DNA from: Treponema sp.
GTDB taxonomy: Bacteria > Spirochaetota > Spirochaetia > Treponematales > Treponemataceae
Direction: 5' to 3'
Assembly (NCBI GenBank): GCA_003447785.1
Contig: DLYJ01000028.1
Location: 1 to 8,420, forward strand
Length of the DNA: 8,420 nt
Shown: positions 5,441 to 8,420 of the stretch, in pieces
Numbering within the stretch: the first letter of the stretch is position 1
How the letters are laid out: each line of letters opens with the position of its first letter
Translations under genes and position numbers: made by a program
Notes under the pieces: model-generated
What the model was told of the DNA's origin: nothing
Database searches by the model: none
The model's input: the letters and a program-made list of their open reading frames with translations, nothing else

Positions 5441-7189
5441 ATGATTAATTTGACAATAAACAATAAACCGGTCAGCGTTCCCGAGGGAACCACAATTATC
5501 ACGGCCGCACGACAGGTTGGAATCAAAATACCTTCACTGTGTCACTGTGACGACTTAAAGCCGTGGGGCAGCTGCGGTATCTGTGCCGTAAAAAGCATCG
5601 GTCCGCGGGGAGCAAAAATGATCCGTGCCTGTTCCACAGAATGTACCGAAGGTATGAACATCATAACTACAGACGCAGAGCTGATTAAGGCCCGCCGTAC
5701 AGTTCTTGAACTTATACTCAGTTCCCATCCCAGCGACTGTCTCCAGTGTTCACGCAACCACAACTGCGAACTCCAGGAACTTGCAGGCGCCCTCGGGCTG
5801 CGCCGTGCGGGTTTTCCAAAAATCGACAGAAGCCAGCCAGTTGACGACAGCTACGCTGAAATCGTCCTCAACCGCGAAAAGTGCATCAACTGCGGACGCT
5901 GTGTTACTGCCTGCCAGGAAATGCAGGGCGTATTTGCCCTTGAATACAATGGCCGCGGCGACAAGACAATCATCGGCCCTGTTGGCGGAGTTGACCTTGC
6001 CCACAGTCCGTGTATCAGATGCGGTCAGTGTGCAGTTCACTGTCCGGTAGAAGCAATTACATTCCGCAATCCTATCAAAGGCATTTTTGAACGCCTTGAT
6101 AACCCTAAATACACAAGCGTTGCTGCAATTGCACCGTCAGTTCGTGCAGCGCTGGGCGAAGAATTCGGCATGAAAAAGGGCGAACTTACGACAGGTAAGA
6201 TTTACAGTGCCCTCCGCGAACTTGGATTCAAGTATGTGTTTGATACAAACTTTGCTGCCGACCTTACAATCATGGAAGAGGGCAACGAATTAATTGAACG
6301 CCTCAAAAACGGCGGAAAAATCCCGATGTTTACAAGTTGCTGTCCGGGCTGGGTAGATTACTGCGAAAAGAAATTCCACGACATGTTGCCGCACCTTTCT
6401 ACTGCAAAGTCTCCGCAGCAGATGCAGGGCGCAATGACAAAGACTTACTTTGCAGAAAAAATGGGGCTCAAGCCGTCAGAAATCTTTAACGTTTCGATTA
6501 TGCCGTGTACCGCAAAACTCTGGGAGAGCAAACGAAACAAGACGATGGCTTCTTCCGGGGCTCAGGACAATGATATGGTCCTTACAACCCGCGAACTGGC
6601 AATGCTCATCCGCGAAGCAGGAATCGACTTTGAAAACCTTCCGGAAGGTAAGTGTGACAGCCTCCTGGGCGATTACACAGGTGCTGGAACAATCTTCGGA
6701 GCTACAGGCGGTGTAATGGAAGCCGCTTTGAGAACCGCTTACTTTGTTCTTACCAAAAAAGAACTTGGACCGGTTGAATACAAACCTGTACGCGGTCTTG
6801 AAAACGTTAAGTCGGCAGAAGTCGACATCAACGGAACAAAGATACGCGTGGCTGTAGTTCACCAGATTAAGTACGTAGACCAGGTTGTTGAACAGGTTCG
6901 TAAGGACCTTGCCGAAGGAAAGGAACCGACATGGCACTTTATCGAAGTTATGGCTTGCCGCGGAGGCTGTATTGCCGGCGGCGGACAGCCATACGGAATT
7001 ACAGATGAAGTTCGTAAAGCCCGTACGGACGCTTTGTACACCGACGACGAAAGATGCGTAATCCGTCAGAGCCACAATAACCCTGAAATCATTAAGATTT
7101 ACAAGGATTATCTTGGCGCACCGCTGGGTGAAAAGAGCGAAAAGTACCTGCACACTTCATACGAAGAGCGGGAACTGTATCAATACTAG
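5441..7189 (+). CDS. hndD: NAD(P)-linked [FeFe] hydrogenase, catalytic subunit (group A)
   Basis: A 582-residue catalytic subunit that makes or oxidises H2 at the H-cluster. Domains: plant-type [2Fe-2S] ferredoxin (C34, C45, C48, C64); a His-Cys [4Fe-4S] site (H96, C100, C103, C109); two ferredoxin [4Fe-4S] sites (C148, C151, C154, C158 and C191, C194, C197, C201); then the H-cluster domain with L1 TSCCPGW (298-304), L2 MPCTAK (354-359) and L3 MACRGGCIAGGGQP (504-517). By comparison with Clostridium CpI, C301, C356, C506 and C510 bind the cluster, C300 is the proton-relay cysteine, and E280, E283 and S320 complete the proton path. All are present, so the enzyme should be active once matured. 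Length matches HndD (about 585) rather than Thermotoga HydA (about 645), as there is no extra C-terminal [2Fe-2S] domain. There is no Tat signal, so it is cytoplasmic. Start: GAGGTG (5431-5436) just before the ATG. Ends at TAG, followed by a strong terminator. Confidence 0.95.
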   Translation: MINLTINNKPVSVPEGTTIITAARQVGIKIPSLCHCDDLKPWGSCGICAVKSIGPRGAKMIRACSTECTEGMNIITTDAELIKARRTVLELILSSHPSDCLQCSRNHNCELQELAGALGLRRAGFPKIDRSQPVDDSYAEIVLNREKCINCGRCVTACQEMQGVFALEYNGRGDKTIIGPVGGVDLAHSPCIRCGQCAVHCPVEAITFRNPIKGIFERLDNPKYTSVAAIAPSVRAALGEEFGMKKGELTTGKIYSALRELGFKYVFDTNFAADLTIMEEGNELIERLKNGGKIPMFTSCCPGWVDYCEKKFHDMLPHLSTAKSPQQMQGAMTKTYFAEKMGLKPSEIFNVSIMPCTAKLWESKRNKTMASSGAQDNDMVLTTRELAMLIREAGIDFENLPEGKCDSLLGDYTGAGTIFGATGGVMEAALRTAYFVLTKKELGPVEYKPVRGLENVKSAEVDINGTKIRVAVVHQIKYVDQVVEQVRKDLAEGKEPTWHFIEVMACRGGCIAGGGQPYGITDEVRKARTDALYTDDERCVIRQSHNNPEIIKIYKDYLGAPLGEKSEKYLHTSYEERELYQY

Positions 7190-7210
7190 GCAAAATTAGA
7201 ATTCAGTACG

Positions 7211-7260
7211 GCCGCACGGAAACTGTCCCTGTCCGGGGAGTTTTTGTGCGGCTTTTTTTT
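7211..7260 (+). terminator. Strong intrinsic terminator of the hnd operon
   Basis: GCCGCAC-GG-AAACT (7211-7224) pairs with AGTTT-TT-GTGCGGC (7239-7252) as a continuous 14-bp stem with two G.U pairs. An inner CCC/GGG helix (7227-7229 with 7235-7237) extends it. Eight T follow directly (7253-7260). It starts 21 bases after the hndD stop and isolates valS from the operon. Confidence 0.93.
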
Positions 7261-7307
7261 ATCTTTCAATTTTCAATTTTTCATCCGGGTCAAAAATTCC
7301 CTCTTTA

Positions 7308-7336
7308 TTGAACAAGGCCATTCAATTCACTATAAT
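7308..7336 (+). promoter_or_regulatory. Sigma-70-like promoter for valS
   Basis: TTGAAC (7308-7313, four of six consensus bases) and a perfect TATAAT (7331-7336) are exactly 17 bases apart. The start would be near 7343, leaving a 30-base leader. That leader is too short for a T-box, so tRNA-dependent control of valS by that route is not supported. The rest of the gap (7261-7307) shows only a short TTTCAAT tandem repeat. Confidence 0.65.
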
Positions 7337-7372
7337 CTACATCTATATATCGATTTATTTTTGAGGATACTG

Positions 7373-8420
7373 ATGCACGCGATTGAATTGGAAAAAGCTT
7401 ATAATCCTAAAGATTTTGAAGACAGAATCTATAAAGAATGGACAGATAAAGGCTATTTTAGACCGGCCAGCGACAAAGAAAGTCCTGTTCACAGCCAGAA
7501 AACTTCTAATATCAAATATACAGTTGTAATTCCGCCGCCTAACGTAACAGGCGTTCTGCACATGGGACACGGTCTCAACAATACTTTGCAGGACGTTGTA
7601 GTTCGTTACCACCGCATGAAGGGCGACAACACATTGTGGATTCCTGGAACAGACCATGCCGGAATCGCAACTCAGAACGTTGTAGAAAAAGCCCTCAAAA
7701 AAGAAGGTAAAACACGTAACGACATCGGCCGCGAAAAGTTCATCGAACGCACATGGGATGTAACTCACCAGCATCACGACATTATCGTAAAACAGCAGAA
7801 AAAACTCGGTAACTCAGTAGACTGGACTCGGGAACGCTTTACTTATGACGAAGGTCTTTCAAAGGCAGTTCGTGATGTATTCGTTACACTTTACGAACGC
7901 GGACTTATGTACAAGGGACAGTACCTCGTAAACTGGTGTCCACGCTGCGGAACTGCTCTTGCAGATGATGAAGTTGACCACATCGACACAGCAGGTGCAA
8001 TGTACCACCTTTACTACGAATACGCTGACGGAAGCGGAAAAATCGAAGTAGCAACAACCCGTCCGGAAACATTTTTTGGTGATACTGCAGTTGCAGTTAA
8101 CCCGGAGGATGAACGCTACAAGAATCTTGTTGGCAAAAAGGTAAAACTTCCGATTACAGGAAAGGAAATCCCGATTATTGCAGACAGTTATGTTGATAAA
8201 GAGTTTGGAACCGGTATGGTTAAAATTACACCGGCTCATGACCCTAACGACTGGGAAGTTGGTAAACGCCACAATCTGGAAATCATCAACCTTCTTAATC
8301 CGGACGGAACTTTAAACGAAAACGTACCGGAAAAATACCGCGGCCTCAAATGTGAACAGGCACGCAAACTGGTAATTGAAGATTTGACAGAAGCAGGTCT
8401 TTTTAAGGGCGAAGAAAAAA
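7373..8420 (+). CDS. valS: Valyl-tRNA synthetase, 5' part only
   Basis: The first 349 codons of a class I aminoacyl-tRNA synthetase that charges tRNA-Val; the gene runs off the right edge (family usually about 870-950 residues). Translated by me from the sequence: MHAIELEKAYNPKDFEDRIY, then PPPNVTGVLHMGH (54-66), which holds the class I signature HMGH (63-66), and WIPGTDHAGIATQ (89-101), which together are characteristic of the valine enzyme. NWCPRCGTALADDEVD (187-202) follows. The start of the CP1 editing domain is present: ATTRPETFFGDTAVAV (227-242) and GTGMVKITPAHDPNDW (279-294), the region that removes mischarged threonine. The KMSKS motif and anticodon-binding domain lie outside the window. 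Start: GAGG (7363-7366) is six bases before the ATG. It has its own promoter behind the hnd terminator, so it is functionally separate from the hydrogenase genes. Confidence 0.95.
   Translation, partial: MHAIELEKAYNPKDFEDRIYKEWTDKGYFRPASDKESPVHSQKTSNIKYTVVIPPPNVTGVLHMGHGLNNTLQDVVVRYHRMKGDNTLWIPGTDHAGIATQNVVEKALKKEGKTRNDIGREKFIERTWDVTHQHHDIIVKQQKKLGNSVDWTRERFTYDEGLSKAVRDVFVTLYERGLMYKGQYLVNWCPRCGTALADDEVDHIDTAGAMYHLYYEYADGSGKIEVATTRPETFFGDTAVAVNPEDERYKNLVGKKVKLPITGKEIPIIADSYVDKEFGTGMVKITPAHDPNDWEVGKRHNLEIINLLNPDGTLNENVPEKYRGLKCEQARKLVIEDLTEAGLFKGEEK

Noticed and set aside
6476..7153. A 225-codon open frame on the minus strand inside hndD
   Set aside because: It is a shadow of the strongly supported hndD reading frame, with a cysteine- and phenylalanine-rich composition typical of antisense translation and no ribosome binding site.
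7264..7284. Short tandem TTTCAAT repeat between the hnd terminator and the valS promoter
   Set aside because: Two copies of a 7-base low-complexity motif in AT-rich DNA; no sign of function.
7355..8272. Two minus-strand open frames of 140 and 137 codons in the valS region
   Set aside because: valS motifs on the plus strand (HMGH, GTDHAGIATQ, TTRPET) account for this stretch completely.

Overview
The window looks like chromosomal DNA from an anaerobic, fermentative spirochaete, most likely a Treponema of the gut or rumen type. This rests on recognised protein families, the mix of AT-rich intergenic DNA with moderate-GC genes, and the 631-residue NuoF-like hydrogenase subunit with an N-terminal ferredoxin domain. 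The species cannot be named from sequence alone.

Left part (1-2887), genes on the minus strand. Reading right to left there are: a small LPP20-like lipoprotein (2236-2799) with its own strong promoter and a short leader that starts in a hairpin; a GC-rich, highly folded 160-bp element (2068-2227); a 540-residue one-pass membrane protein that I do not recognise but that seems to carry a degenerate kinase-like domain and an NTF2-like outer domain (353-1975); and the 5' end of a biotin-dependent acyl-CoA carboxylase carboxyltransferase gene that runs off the left edge (1-248). The folded element has a near-consensus promoter on the plus strand that would start transcription exactly at its first paired base, and it is followed by a terminator-like hairpin with a T-rich tract. 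It is the best candidate here for something undescribed: a small RNA, or a mobile palindromic element, or both.

Right part (2940-8420), genes on the plus strand. A three-gene operon, hndA-hndC-hndD (3030-7189), encodes a trimeric cytoplasmic [FeFe] hydrogenase of the NAD(P)-linked, possibly electron-bifurcating type. HndA is the NuoE-like [2Fe-2S] subunit. HndC is the FMN- and NAD(P)H-binding NuoF-like subunit with a fused HndB-like domain and two extra [4Fe-4S] clusters. HndD is the catalytic H-cluster subunit. A very strong intrinsic terminator (7211-7260) ends the operon. A new promoter (7308-7336) then drives valS, valyl-tRNA synthetase, which is cut by the right edge.

Together the hydrogenase and the carboxylase fit a sugar-fermenting anaerobe that disposes of electrons as H2. 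No hydrogenase maturation genes (hydE, hydF, hydG), phage genes, transposases, tRNA, rRNA or CRISPR arrays are visible.
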